NCBI GenBank assembly: GCA_905250025.1 | Contig: CAJNOJ010000051.1 | Coordinates: forward strand, 37,121 to 101,120 | Direction: 5' to 3' | Length of the DNA stretch: 64,000 nucleotides | Source: Adineta ricciae | Taxonomy: Eukaryota; Rotifera; Eurotatoria; Adinetida; Adinetidae | Shown: positions 36,808 through 48,131 of the stretch, piece after piece | Layout: each line of letters starts with the position of its first letter | Numbering within the stretch: the first letter of the stretch is position 1 | Program-made: the position numbers and the translations under genes | The notes under the pieces: model-generated | What the model saw: the letters and a program-made list of their open reading frames with translations, nothing else | The model's database searches: none | Told to the model about the DNA's origin: nothing

Positions 36808-37967
36808 CTTGATTTTGTTGCTTAATTCAACATTTTTTCTGAAATTACCTTGAATTTCTATATAGCAGAAATATATACAAAAATGTTGCATGTCTCTCCT
36901 TTTTCTTCTCTTCTCTCTATCTATCTAAATCTATTATCCGTAATCTTCTTTCAGTTGCTTCCTTTCTGTCTTCCAATGTCTATCGCATTTCTTTGAAAAT
37001 GCGTCATTCTCACCTTTTCCTCTCTATTCTATTTCTTTCAGACCTTTGCCGAGTTCTGAAACTGATTATACGAGCATGAATAAACATCATATACAAACTC
37101 ACCTCCGCTGACACTTTTCAACAAAAGACACGAGTCGCCTGCTGTATTTCTCATCTTGCATTTATTACTACTGATGCGACTGGTTGCCTCTATTGAATAA
37201 ATCTTCACGGAAGATTGTCTTAAGAAAAAAAAAGGCAACTGATTACACTGAGAAACAGAAAAGAAACGTCGAGTGAGGTCAAGTAATCCCATCGAGAACT
37301 CCGGTAATCTTTGTCTATAATTACCGAAAATGTATAGAACATGTCTTTCCGCTATGTGCTTGTTTCATACCGCGAGTGACGTCAACAGATCGGTGTTTGT
37401 CGTTATGATCTCATAATTGCTGAAAATTTTCAATAGATGCTTCTGAACATTAACTATCATCGTCATTTCTTTCTTAAATTATTGTAAAAATATTAATCTG
37501 ATAGATGCGTAATTGAAGCGCCAGAACCGTCTGTTATGGCCTTTCCTGTTCGAAGACGAAGCAGATATTGAAGTTTATTAACCATATCTCAAATAATCTA
37601 CTTTATGAACTAATTTACTCGAGAGTAGTACGATTCATGTTGATTAAGAACCGTGCACTCACGACTGCTTTAGAAATCTTTCTCCTACAACGCAACTAAA
37701 TCTTCTCCAGATTTCCAGCGTTGAACAAAGGAGCTTATGCGTCTGCGTGAATATAATGTTTTTAATTACAACACATTCGCTTTCCTTAGAACATCACGTT
37801 ATTCAATTTTCTTTTCTATACGTGACTGAAATAGGGCAGACTTTTCCAAACTACAGCGATTTCATGTTCTGCACTTGGAGAATCTCATGATAGTAACGAT
37901 AATTAATCTTTCATTTATTAGAATTAAAATATCACACGAGAAAATGAGATCCAGTAAAAATAATTAA
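36808..37967. other. Intergenic region, no gene supported
   Basis: About 1.1 kb upstream of PPEF and downstream of TDP2. One minus-strand ORF (37038-37292, 84 codons) has no motif or splice continuity; it could be PPEF 5' UTR. Otherwise nothing recognised. Confidence 0.4.
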
Positions 37968-39356
37968 TCAAATATCGAAATATGCTTGGATAGCCCAATG
38001 ATCTGAACAGAAGCGTTTGATTGATGGCAATTTCTCTAAACCTTCCAGTTCAAAGTATACCGGTTTAAATTGAATAGTACTTTCTTGCGATGGTCGATAA
38101 TAAAGACGGTCAAATCGAGCTCGTGGTCGATAAGTATCTGATGGATAATAGACATTTGTATTTCGATTCATATCCCATGTATAGGCGCATTCCGGCCGTT
38201 TGCCAGTTTCAATCCAAAGATCATGAATGCCCGAAGGCACACTGCCTGCCTTTTGTAACTGCAATACAAATACAATGTTTGACTATTTCTTGATCCGGTA
38301 GGTAGAATCTTACTTCCTTTTCTCGGACGTTCAAATCGCCACCGAACAGAACTATTCGATGTGCAGGTGCGTCCAACATGTGCTTGAAACATAATTTCAA
38401 TTGCTCAATTCGTTCTCTGCTTGCTAATTCTTCAGTACCACTTTCATGATGAGATGTCATCAGGTCCATTTCAATTGAATTCTTGTAGGTTGCCTATAGT
38501 AGAAAAACACAGTTGACCTAGCTATTTGAGTTCACTACACGTACATGAACAACGAGCAAGTTTCGTTCCATGTTTGTCCCTGGATATGCAATAATTTCAG
38601 ATTTTTGGACTTGAAACAATTTCCGACGAAGTAGTATTACCACAAAATAGCCCTCGTTGCTTCCTAGAAGAACGATGGTCTAATAGAAGTATAGCCTTTT
38701 ATCTTATCGAACCAGTGTAAGAATCGTATTCTGGCAGTAAGTTGCGAATCAAATCGAAAGCGACTGGAATGACTTCTTGGAGAAAAACAACATCAGGCTC
38801 TTCCCTATGGGTAGAGAAAATACTGATAATAAAGAAACCTTGTACCATAAATACCGTTTAATCACGTCAATCACACCCCGTGTTCGTGTTTCGATAGTAT
38901 TTTCCTGCTCATCAAGTCCATCGATATTCCATGAAAGTAACTTGAACCGTGTTTTTGCTTTCAACGTTGGATCCTCTCCTGGAGCTGTTACAGATGGTAC
39001 GTCTTTCGTTTTCGCTCGCTTAGCATCTGCTTCACTACAATCAACAAAAACCCAATAGATTCTCTTTCTTCGAAATAACTAACTCACGTTGGCGCGTTAA
39101 GTTTCACTTGTTTTGCTGATGTTGTTGACTTCGATCTTGACCGTATGGAATTATTATATGCAGTGATCGCTTGTTCAAGGTTCCATTCATTCTTTTGTAA
39201 CATCATCATTGCCAATCCAGTATCAGTACTGGTTGCTGCAGCAAACTCTTTACATACTGCTAACGCTTCGGCACCACTCAATGGACATTCGACGCCTTCA
39301 TCGTCTTCACTCGTCGAATTCGATGGTTGACGCTTCAGTATACCAGTCATTGTCAA
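37968..39356 (-). CDS. TDP2: Tyrosyl-DNA phosphodiesterase 2
   Basis: Spliced gene. The N-terminal 90 residues contain a UBA-like helix bundle (LAMMMLQKNEWNLEQAITAYNNS), as in vertebrate TDP2. The exonuclease-endonuclease-phosphatase fold follows: LLSWNIDGLDEQ (catalytic Asn), EEPDVVFLQEV (metal Glu), FGGDLNVREKE (catalytic Asp and Asn), AYTWDMNRN and the C-terminal SDHWAIQAYF (catalytic Asp-His). TDP2 removes topoisomerase II peptide adducts from 5' DNA ends so that double-strand breaks can be rejoined. This matters in an animal whose genome is repeatedly broken by desiccation, though that link is inference. The ATG at 39356 is used; a second ATG two codons later is equally plausible. Its 5' end is 288 bp from the end of the multicopper oxidase gene on the same strand. 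Confidence 0.92.
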
Positions 39357-39644
39357 TGGTCAATGAAAGTCAGATACTTTCGTATGAATCGAGAAAAGAT
39401 TTTGTCTATCTATCTATCCATTGTGCATCAGAATGGATTTTTCAAACCAATAGTATTCGACACATGGATGACTATAGCGACCTCGTTAAAGACACGCCTT
39501 ATCGGCATAGAAAGAAAAACAGACAAGAGCCAGTAATTAAAATCTAATTTTATTTCATTTCACGATAATTCAAAATGCAACTATGCCCGACGATGTCTTA
39601 AACAGAAATACCAATTTATGACAGTAAAAGAAAGCTCCAGAAGA

Positions 39645-41321
39645 TTAGTTTTGTGATAATGAGCTCATAGTGAGATGTTCCAAATCTTCTTTTATTAATA
39701 CAGTCATTCCCATGAACATATGTGCACCGATATGACAATGCAATAGCCACAGACCTGGATTATCAGCAATAAAACGTATTTTAACCCATCCACATGGTTT
39801 CAAATGATTGACCGTTGACCGATTTGGTGCCAAATGATCATATGCAGTTGCATACAATGTCAATGAATCACGATAGACTGGATTGTCAATGTCCGGAGTT
39901 TGTTTCGATGTTGATGTATACTCCCCTGCACCTTGGGAATGTATCCAGAACTTATGACCATGTAAATGAAATGGATGTGATTCGCAAACTCCATTTGTTG
40001 CTACCGTGTTCTGAATAACTAAATCGATCAATTCGTTTTGATTTATTGTATAAGTAGCATCAACTGGATAATTTGCGTCAATACCATTGTATGCATCTTG
40101 GATCAATGCTCGAGTTAAGATTGTTACACGTTCCTCAGTTAACGACGCATTATTCATAATCCATCGCATGCCGCGACCATCAGGTGTGTGGACTTGTTTG
40201 CTTTGAAGTAAAATTTCCCTATCGGCTTGCCGTCTTGGCATGTGATACATGCTCAGCAACGTTTCAAACGGCGTATTATATGAAAATGATAATAGATCAT
40301 GATTCTCTGCTAATGTGGGTAGTGTAAGAGTCGATAGATCTGCAGGCAGTGTACCGGTATACGAACTGTAACGTAATATACCAGTACAACTAAAAGAAAC
40401 CATTGTTATGAGTTGTGTAGACGATGAACTTGATAAGGAAAATTACCTCGAGCCATTCACCAATGTTCTCCACCGAATAGCTAATTTCATAAGATAAATT
40501 CCATTTGTTGTTTCATTTTTCGTTGCAATAATAACAGCGTATCTTTGCCCGGAAGAAAGCTCTAGTGATTGTACATTTTCCCTCGGTTTAATCAATGATC
40601 CATCGGCTTCAACGATCGTCATTGGATGACTGTCAATACCGAAAACAACTGTGGATAACGATGTTGCACCAATCAATCGTATTAGATATTGTTTTCCTGG
40701 ATCAACATCAATGACTAAATCACGTTTATGATTGATATATAAATACATCGGTTCACCCATCCAACCAAATGGTGATGCTAGCAGATTTTGTTCTTGTATA
40801 AGACGATTAGTTTGCGCCCAGCTTTCTGAGAACAGCAGCGGTCCTGATGCTAATTCTGGTATATTCCAAGGTCTTCGTCTGTCATGCACTATTAGTCCAC
40901 CAAATGCAGTTATCGACTGTAAACCGACATGTGAGTGATAAAAATACGTTCCAGCTGGATAAGCACGAAACACATACGTAAAAGAATTTTGACTTTCGAT
41001 TGGCATTTGAGTTATATAAGGAACACCATCCATGTGTGGAGTTTGTCGAACAAGCATTCCATGAAAATGTATGGATAAGCGTTCGTTTCCTGGTAGAAAA
41101 TTTTTGACATGTATGACTAAGATATCATTGAGTTCAGCTTCAATTAGTGGCCCTGGAATTTGATTATTGATAAGCACAACCGATGGAGAACCATCGGCAT
41201 AGGATACATTCAGATTGTAAACAACCCGGCGATTAACAATAGACACAGAATCTGTTCGGGATACCAAGAAAGAGCCAATAAGAAATCGAACGAAATACTC
41301 AATGGCTATCATACTATGCAT
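39645..41321 (-). CDS. Secreted multicopper oxidase (laccase-like)
   Basis: Two exons (41321-40447 and 40389-39645) encode about 539 residues beginning with a hydrophobic signal (FVRFLIGSFLVS). Three cupredoxin domains are implied, and all four copper-binding signatures are present: HFHG (L1), HSH (L2), HPFHLHGH (L3) and HCHIGAHMFMGM (L4). These give ten His, the T1 Cys and an axial Met. L1 context TPHMDGVPYITQMPI and GTYFYHSHVG resemble arthropod and other animal laccase-like oxidases (TPxMDGVPxxTQCPI), but the long N-terminal cysteine-rich region of insect laccases is absent. Likely reaction: one-electron oxidation of phenols, iron or ascorbate coupled to O2 reduction to water, outside the cell. 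Substrate cannot be told from sequence. A TATA box lies about 70 bases upstream. An alternative start is the fourth codon (41312). Confidence 0.9.
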
Positions 41322-41704
41322 TCTATGTTTAGATTTGATGTGTATATGTATCGATAATTATTTCACCTATAAAATTGAATACTCAGTTGTTTTTATACCT
41401 TGATATTTCATTCCTTCGTACGTGTGCGCAAAAAAGATATTCTTTTTCTCACTTGTTATATCTTGCTGAAAACTTTTTCAATTGGTGATTGAAAAAAAAG
41501 TATGTCATCTCACTTATGTTTCGGTTCATTGCATCCACATTACACTCAGTGCATCATATATTTTCATTCGTCAAGAAATAATCAAATATCTATGTGAGAA
41601 TATAATGAATATTCAGCAATCTAATCAGTATTCATTACGGTAAGTGATATTACTTCGTTCTCCATTGACAGTGCGACACCATATCATGCCTTTCAGCTGG
41701 TAAA
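41322..41704. other. Short divergent promoter region
   Basis: 383 bp shared by the multicopper oxidase (-) and the membrane protein at 41705 (+). It holds the TATA box above and, at its right end, an acceptor-like TGCCTTTCAG 8 bases before the next ATG. Confidence 0.45.
41391..41397 (-). promoter_or_regulatory. TATA box of the multicopper oxidase gene
   Basis: TATAAAA on the minus strand within GGTATAAAAACAACTGAGT, about 70 bases upstream of the ATG at 41321. Predicted transcription start is near 41365. Confidence 0.55.
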
Positions 41705-43253
41705 ATGAGGAAACTCCCTTTCCAAGATGTCCTTTCTTACAGGTCACCATGGGCAATTCAACTGGCACTAGGCGGTATTGCATTCATAATTTTACTAGTC
41801 TCGGGAACAATTGTACTTGGATTGATACCAGTATACTTGACAACAAACGACGTTCATTCTAGCACACAGTTAAGTAGGTTTTTTAGGGAAAAATATGTCA
41901 CAAATGTAAAGAATCGCTTTGCCTGTTCAGATGAGCTTTCATTTTACACAATCTATTCATCGGATGTGATTTATGGCCGATTTCAAACATTATCTAATCC
42001 AAATGATCTGTCTTCGCAGGTATGTTTTATATGAAATGGTTGTGCAATCTTTCTTAACAAAAGTTCTATTTAATTCAGCTGACGAAGAACATGCCCGACT
42101 TATCTCGAATGAAGACCATACCAGGCGAATTTCTAACAGCAACGCCATCAAATAAGCAAAAGAGACAAACATCTGACAGGTTGAAATAGAGTATTTAAGT
42201 ATATTTCCTATGAGTTTCTTTTGTAGTAGTGCGAGTATAACATGTGAAGGCGCGACTGAGCTAACAGGTGATTTATTTAGTACGAAGAATATGATTCAAT
42301 TGCCATCCACGTGTCACTCATCCACATGTCGAGAGAAATTTCTTATGAAATATCAAAACAATATTCGAAAGTATAATCATCGACTCAATGTCGATATGGT
42401 ATTAGATGATACTATGCAATCAAATATCCAAATGGCATTTTGCGGATTTTCTTCCATAGGTTCTATATGAATGAGTTGTCTACTCTAATCGCTCTGATCT
42501 ATTTCAGATCCTAGTGAGCGGTTTCCTTCGAGTGCGTGCAAATCAGGAACGTCAAGATACATCTACATTATAGATCAAGATGCGAATTTTTTTCAATTCA
42601 ATCCTCGAACGTCTGCGACAACATTGATTACAAGTCTGACTTGTTCGACAACTGCATATCCGTATTCAATGGCTGTACAAAGTGCTGGTACAGTCTGGAT
42701 CTTATTTACCGATGGGAATTTATACACATTTGATGTCAAAACTCGGCGATGTCAAGCAACATCGTATCTTTCTGGACAAGAAGGTTTTGTTCTTTTTGGA
42801 ATGAATTTTATCAATGATTATTCGACAAATACTGAGCTACTGTACATAACCAGTGACACGTCAAATCCACCCTACCGTTTAGCAACTCTAGACATCAATA
42901 TTTTGGAAATTACGGTTGTTAGTTATTATAATTCGAAGATTAGTGCTCGTGGAGAGCTAGCAAATACACTCGATGGAAGATTATTCGTTTTATTTGAAGG
43001 TCAACCGTTCACTATAGCTGAAATTAATCAAACAACCGGAGAAATTCTATCTCAAGCACCACAAAATGATCTTCGATACGTGTCGGATGCATCGAACTTC
43101 GCTTTTACATCTTATTTGTCGCAATTTTTCATTTTCGTTGGCGATCAAACCTACACCGATATATTTCTTCATGATATGAAAAGTAAAACTACAACAAACA
43201 GAACACGAATTTCCAATGGAATCGTTGGTTCCGGAGTTTCCCCATGTCTATAG
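41705..43253 (+). CDS. Type II membrane protein with beta-rich ectodomain, unknown function
   Basis: Five exons (41705-41873, 41931-42019, 42079-42179, 42227-42459, 42508-43253) encode 445 residues. A cytoplasmic stub of about 17 residues precedes one hydrophobic helix (IALLVSGT-type, residues about 20-45, ending LGLIPVYL). A linker with KQKRQT, a possible furin-like site, leads to a cysteine-containing region (SITCEGATE, TCHSSTCREKF) and then about 240 residues of repeated beta-strand-like segments (IYIIDQDANFFQFNP, GTVWILFTDGNLYTFD, TLDGRLFVLFEGQPFTIAEIN). These resemble blades of a beta-propeller by spacing and Gly-Asp turns, but I recognise no family. The N-terminal helix and following LIPVYL resemble LIPVFL of the small gene at 46420, so the two may be relatives. 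It ends only 65 bp from the convergent VWA7-like gene. Confidence 0.7.
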
Positions 43254-43317
43254 CATTGCCCATCGGAGAAGGACAGATTTTATGCGAACAGTTTTCAGTC
43301 TTGTTTATTTCAATACG

Positions 43318-45910
43318 CTAAATGCTACACAATGGAGTAAGCAAAATTAAACCGCTGTTTGTTAGTGACGCTTCCTCATAAGCTTTATCTTCCGTATATA
43401 ATGTCACAGTCTTGTAATTAGTCACTTTTGGAGCGCTCACACTATCGTTTGCAGGTGCACTTATAGTAAATGTGAAAAGAGATGTGGTTATATTCGGATT
43501 GTATATGTTGAATACCGGCAGTTGGTCTGTGATGCTGTTTTGACTTGGGATTACATATGGTGAAACGCATTTTTCAGTTGTATTCAACAGTTTCATAGAA
43601 TCTGTTATGCATAATGTAATATTGAGAGTTGCTTGCGCTCGATTGTAGATCGTATATGTCATATTCAAAGTAGTGTTACCAGTGATAATATAAGGTTGAT
43701 TGGTGAGATCAATTTTGATGGTGGTGGGTGATATAAGTTGTGGTGCCTGACGTTGAATTTTGTTGCTATCGGCAAGACTAACAGTTGTTAACATTCGAAA
43801 GTCAACGTCAGGTATTTGAATCGACGTGATAAAACCATTTTTACCGAATGTCGATGGATACAGTTCAGTTATGATCGTACCTTGGTTATTAATCAATTTA
43901 ACAGATCCGTTTGTAATATGAGAAGGTAAATTTTCACATACAGTCAGTAGAACAAGATCTGTTTGATTAACTAGTGGCGTATCTTGCAAGGGCATGTACT
44001 CAAGCGTATGTCCTTTGTGTACTTCGCAGAGTGTTGTTGTACAAGAAATCGAAGTATCGCTACTTAACTCAATGCTATGTTTACCAATATAATATGAATG
44101 TAGTTTCCACGTGCCAGCTGTGGCTTTTTGTATCTTATATAATTTAAAGAAATTAGAAGCAGCTATCGGTGTTGGTTTCAACAAATTTCCTTTAGAATCA
44201 ATGAGTTCTACAGAACCAGATAATAGCTGTGTTGAACTAACATCGATATTTATAACAGTTATTGAGTCGTCAACTTCAAATGTTAAGTTGGTCGATCCTG
44301 GTAGATTGATTGTCAGTATAGATTCAGGCCGTGCTAAACGACCCATGACATATTCTGCGGTAGCATTTGCATCACCTGCTTGGATTCCCATGGTAAGTCC
44401 TCCGGTAGCCGAAGCAATGTCATGTCCATCGGATCCATCTAATGCTTCGATACTGTCAGTTGTACCAGTAGATTGACGTTTTCGTCGGCCAATATATATC
44501 GCACCAGCGTAAAACGAATAGACACGAATATTCATTTCTGAAGCTTTAGCAAGTATTTGACTTCTCAAATAGGCATCTTTCGCTGGCGCATCAGTAAATG
44601 TAAATACGCTTGAATCACGTTCACAAACATTCAATGCTTCATTCAATCCGTGATAGTATAGTTCAGGCAAGTCACCTCCACCGGACGCTGTCAAAGCAGA
44701 AATGGCGTCAATCAATACCTAAAGTAGGCAATTTGCCATTTGAAATCAATGAATAAGATAAGCAAACCTGTGCATTTGTCGTCACTACTAGTGGCCCATA
44801 GCCAGGGTCATTGAATGGAGACAGAATATAGTTACGTGGACGAAGTACTGCTGAATCACCAGTTGTGCTTTGCACGATGCGAATAGCCATTTGTTTGACT
44901 AGTTCGATGTATGGAGCCATACTGCCTGTTGTATCAATTGCAATGGCAAGACTTGTGGTTTCGAGGCCAAGAAAACGACCGAATGTAGTATCACCAAATT
45001 GTGTCCATAACTGAGAAAGTTTTTGTTTTGTAGCTTCATACGCAACTCGAGCTGCATCATAATGGTAGAACATGCCATGATCAGAAGTAGCATAATCTTT
45101 ATTGATACCAAAGCCAGTTGCTTCCTCGTCTGTTGTCGCATCAGCTGAACCACCATGACTGCATTTACCCAACGGCTTTTTTGCCAAAGGTGTTAAACCA
45201 AAATAGCCACTGGTCAGCCAACCATCTTTAATTATTTCAGGCAAAATATTATCTTTTGCGCAATCTGTGCTATTGCAATTCCTGCAAGTTGGCATACTCT
45301 TCGATGCATATTTGCCAAGAATAATACCACTACCAATATTCGTGTTGGGCTCAGTTTGTCCAAGTTCAATCCAATTTGAATGAGCATAGAAGTCTTGCAA
45401 CGTATGCATAGCTTGACCAAAATAAGCCCGGGCGTGATACAAATTATCGGCTCCTAAATTGCTCTTAGCAGAATTTAATCGCATGGCTACTAATCCGGAG
45501 GCTTGTGTAAAAGTTTCGCCATCAAAGTGCGACCTTTCATTATACCACTCCAAACCATCGACAAGGACGTTTTCCGTCGAAATAGCATAAACAGCTGAAC
45601 GAAATGTACTGCTTACTCGAAGTCGTTTAACTTCGTTTTCGATCGAATTGAAATCGTCTTTTACTTTGGAGCAAACACCTGTCGAACTGCCGATGCTATC
45701 TAAATCTGTTGAACCATGTACTTTCGTTAAGTAATCTGCTGCAATTCGGAGCAATGCACACTCAGTTATGGCATAATGCGTTGTACCAGATGATGAGACT
45801 TCTGTACTCGTTAATGGAATAAGTCCGCCCCATCCGGCTGTAAAACATTCACTATTACGAATTACTGCTAGTACAAGGACAGCAGCAATACTAAAATGGA
45901 CTTTGTTCAT
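43318..45910 (-). CDS. VWA7-like secreted protein (Het-C-type N-terminus plus VWA domain)
   Basis: Two exons (45910-44768 and 44718-43318) encode about 847 residues. A signal peptide (MNKVHFSIAAVLVLAVIRNSECF) precedes a helical domain with HFDGETF and MHTLQDFYAHSNWIELG, the Het-C-like element of VWA7 proteins that resembles a metal-dependent phospholipase-type fold. Around 44880-44960 a von Willebrand A domain starts (LAIAIDTTGSM), a MIDAS variant DTTGS in place of the usual DxSxS, and continues across the intron (GGGDLPELYYHGLNEAL, VFTFTDAPAKD). The C-terminal 400 residues are Thr/Ser/Asn-rich beta-domains with many N-glycosylation sequons. A dibasic GRRKRQ near residue 470 could be a processing site. 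Function of VWA7 proteins is poorly known; extracellular adhesion is inferred. An in-frame ATG at 45940 adds 10 residues but would not start with a signal peptide. Confidence 0.8.
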
Positions 45911-45977
45911 CTTAGGCAAGTTTTTACCTTGAGAAAACAAAATGAGTGACTAAATACATGGCTTATCATTTATGTAC

Positions 45978-45990
45978 ATATATATATATA
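45978..45990. repeat. Short (AT)n, possible TATA element of the VWA7-like gene
   Basis: TATATATATATA about 70-80 bases upstream of the VWA7-like ATG at 45910, in the right position for a TATA element on the minus strand, but low complexity makes this uncertain. Confidence 0.35.
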
Positions 45991-46419
45991 CAATTGATCC
46001 TATAGCAAGCGTAAAATATTGATAAGATTGGCAAGTAAAAAATTGAGGATGAAACAAGGGTCAGGTATCACGACGCTGGGCAAATGACGTGTGCTTCAGT
46101 AAAAATCATAAACTTGATATAAATCAAGCAAATATACTTCTTATAACTTGTTTTCGTCATGCCTATCTGATTGCCTTCAAAACCTGATATTATGAAAAAC
46201 GAACCAACTTCCGATGCTTTATTTAAACGAAGGAAGTGATTTATCTTAAACGATAATCACTCGACTATAGAAAACGACATTTGTTTACGCGGAAAAACTG
46301 GCACGCATATGTATTCAAAATCATTGATTCGTGATATTCACTCATTCTAAAAAATGTACTGAAAAGACGATATTATAAATATCTTTTCGTTCGGAGTATC
46401 GTTTCTAGCTTCGCCAGAA
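45991..46419. other. Intergenic, divergent promoters
   Basis: Separates the VWA7-like gene (-) from the small membrane protein (+). Contains TATAAATA at 46374-46381; nothing else recognised. Confidence 0.45.
46374..46381 (+). promoter_or_regulatory. TATA box of the small membrane protein gene
   Basis: TATAAATA, 39 bases before the ATG at 46420, predicting a very short 5' UTR. The TTTCTAG at 46402-46408 is therefore more likely untranscribed than a splice acceptor. Confidence 0.45.
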
Positions 46420-47092
46420 ATGTACCTTTATACAAGGTAAGTTGCGCATATATTTCTGTTTTAATCCTTATTGAAACTTGTTCAATAGCTTAGCATCAAT
46501 CTGTTTTATCGTTACTGGCTTAGGAGCTATTGCAATAACTCTCATTCCTTCTCTGATTCCAGTGTTTTTATCCGAAGACCATTCACCGTACTACGGTAAA
46601 GATTAACTTGTGCCTTAATTCGCTCGTTTACGACATATCCACTTGAAATTGTTATCTAGGAAGCATTCCGTTCAGCGTATCTTATCAATTGAGTAATGGA
46701 ACAGTTGCAGCTGGATCGATTTCTGACAGTCAACGTGATCATCTCCATAATCAGGTTGATGAACATATCAATTTATACTCGAAATAATGGATTATCTGTC
46801 TTTCTAGCTATTGAATCTGGCAATAAAAACAGTAAGCATCAGTATAAGTTCAGCATCGGTTGTTGATCAAACAAAATCGACTCAGTACGATTTCCGACTT
46901 TTCATCCAGGGAGCCTAACTTCTTTTGATTATTAATAGTGCATTGGTTCGTCGTCAAGCAAGTTCACAGCAAATACTTCAACTCAAGGGAATCGTTCAGG
47001 CTCACGAGGGATGTTTGAGAAAATGTTTAGTAGATTTTGTCAAACAATTCAAATCTACACTTTGCACAACGCCTTTGACATTGTCACAATAA
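46420..47092 (+). CDS. Small single-pass membrane protein, unknown
   Basis: Five short exons (46420-46436, 46489-46595, 46660-46754, 46808-46884, 46939-47092) keep phase and give 149 residues. A hydrophobic helix starts at once (YTSLASICFIVTGLGAIAIT), followed by LIPSLIPVFLSED, then a soluble part with QLSNGTVAAGSISDSQRDHLHNQ. The C-terminal 50 residues hold three cysteines and a basic VRRQ. The opening of the ectodomain resembles the larger membrane protein at 41705 (helix then LIPVxL). The gene may be a short paralogue that lacks the propeller-like part, or the remnant of one. No database family comes to mind. It is followed after 85 bp by the RasGEF gene on the same strand. Confidence 0.55.
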
Positions 47093-47177
47093 TAATAATA
47101 ACTCTTATTTTCTTGTTTTAATCTTAGTTTTGAAATAAATTCAAGCGCGAGTCTTTTTCTTCTTTTTCCGCACACCC

Positions 47178-48100
47178 ATGTTTCCTATCAAATTCGAATC
47201 TGACACATCATCTGAGTCATTGAACAATATACAAATCGACTACGATGCAGATGACATTCGAAAGTACCAACCAGTAGACATTGCCAATCAACTCACATTG
47301 TTCAATCGACATTTTCTATTACTTATCCAACCAGAAGAACTGATCAACTTTGCCTTTCTATCCGCTGAAAAGGTCGAACTCTTGAAAAAACAACTCATTT
47401 CACTTATTCGATGTTTTTCTTCCACAGAAAACTCTTGCACCCAATCTCACAATAATATTTGCATTTTATGAGCGAACTGTTCGACTATTTGCCACACAAA
47501 TACTCAAGCATCAATTGTTGGAACAACGAGCGTCTGTCATCAAGCATTTAGTTTTAGTAGGTTGTTGTTTCTGTCGGCCAATATCCCACAAGGAATATGA
47601 GCATACATATGAAACAATTATCATTCTAGGTTATTCAACAACTGTTTACAGTAAATCATGATCTCCAGAGTATTCGTCTGATCTTAGCAACCTTTGATCA
47701 CCCATCGATTTTTCGATTACGTCAGACATGGCGAATATTTCGACGAGAGAATCCTAACTTGTACACGTAGATGACCTGTTCTTGTCTCTGACGAACAGCT
47801 CGATAATGTTTACGGTTTAGAGCACTGAAATACTTTTGGAATGTTCTCAGTCAAGGAAGCAACTGGTCGGACTATCGTTTGTGGGTTGAAGAGAAGTTTA
47901 TCAAAGATTGTCTAAGCAAAAAGCAACCGATGGTGTTATTTATCGGATATTTATTATCAAAAATGATTAGTGACCACTATCGATACTATCGAATATTTTC
48001 CAATGATTCACCAAACGAAAAGTCATCACGTGTTCATCAAAGTCTGATTGAATATGTGAAACTATTATCTCCGAAGGAGAATTTATTGGTCAAAAAATAA
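47178..48100 (+). CDS. Minimal RasGEF (CDC25-homology) domain protein
   Basis: Four exons (47178-47372, 47428-47556, 47630-47766, 47821-48100) encode about 246 residues that are almost entirely one RasGEF catalytic domain. Family landmarks run in order: DIANQLTLFNRHFLLLIQPEEL (domain start), KKTLAPNLTIIFAFYERTVRLFATQIL, VIKHLVLVIQQLFTVNHDLQSIRLILATF, IFRLRQTWRIF (the RLKxTW element) and SNWSDYRLWVEE (the NYRxxL element). RasGEFs catalyse GDP release from Ras or Rap through a helical hairpin that prises open switch I. There is no REM/N-terminal stabilising domain and no regulatory module, and the C-terminal helices look shortened, so it may be inactive, or it may act on the Rap1 encoded elsewhere in this window. 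The frame needs a 55-bp intron from GTCGAA to CCACAG; without it the domain breaks. Confidence 0.75.
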
Positions 48101-48131
48101 GATTGTATTCTATGTTAATGACATAAAACCA

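Noticed and set aside
44111-44476. 121-codon plus-strand ORF inside the VWA7-like gene
   Set aside because: Antisense shadow of the VWA domain exon; the minus-strand frame is long, motif-bearing and spliced.
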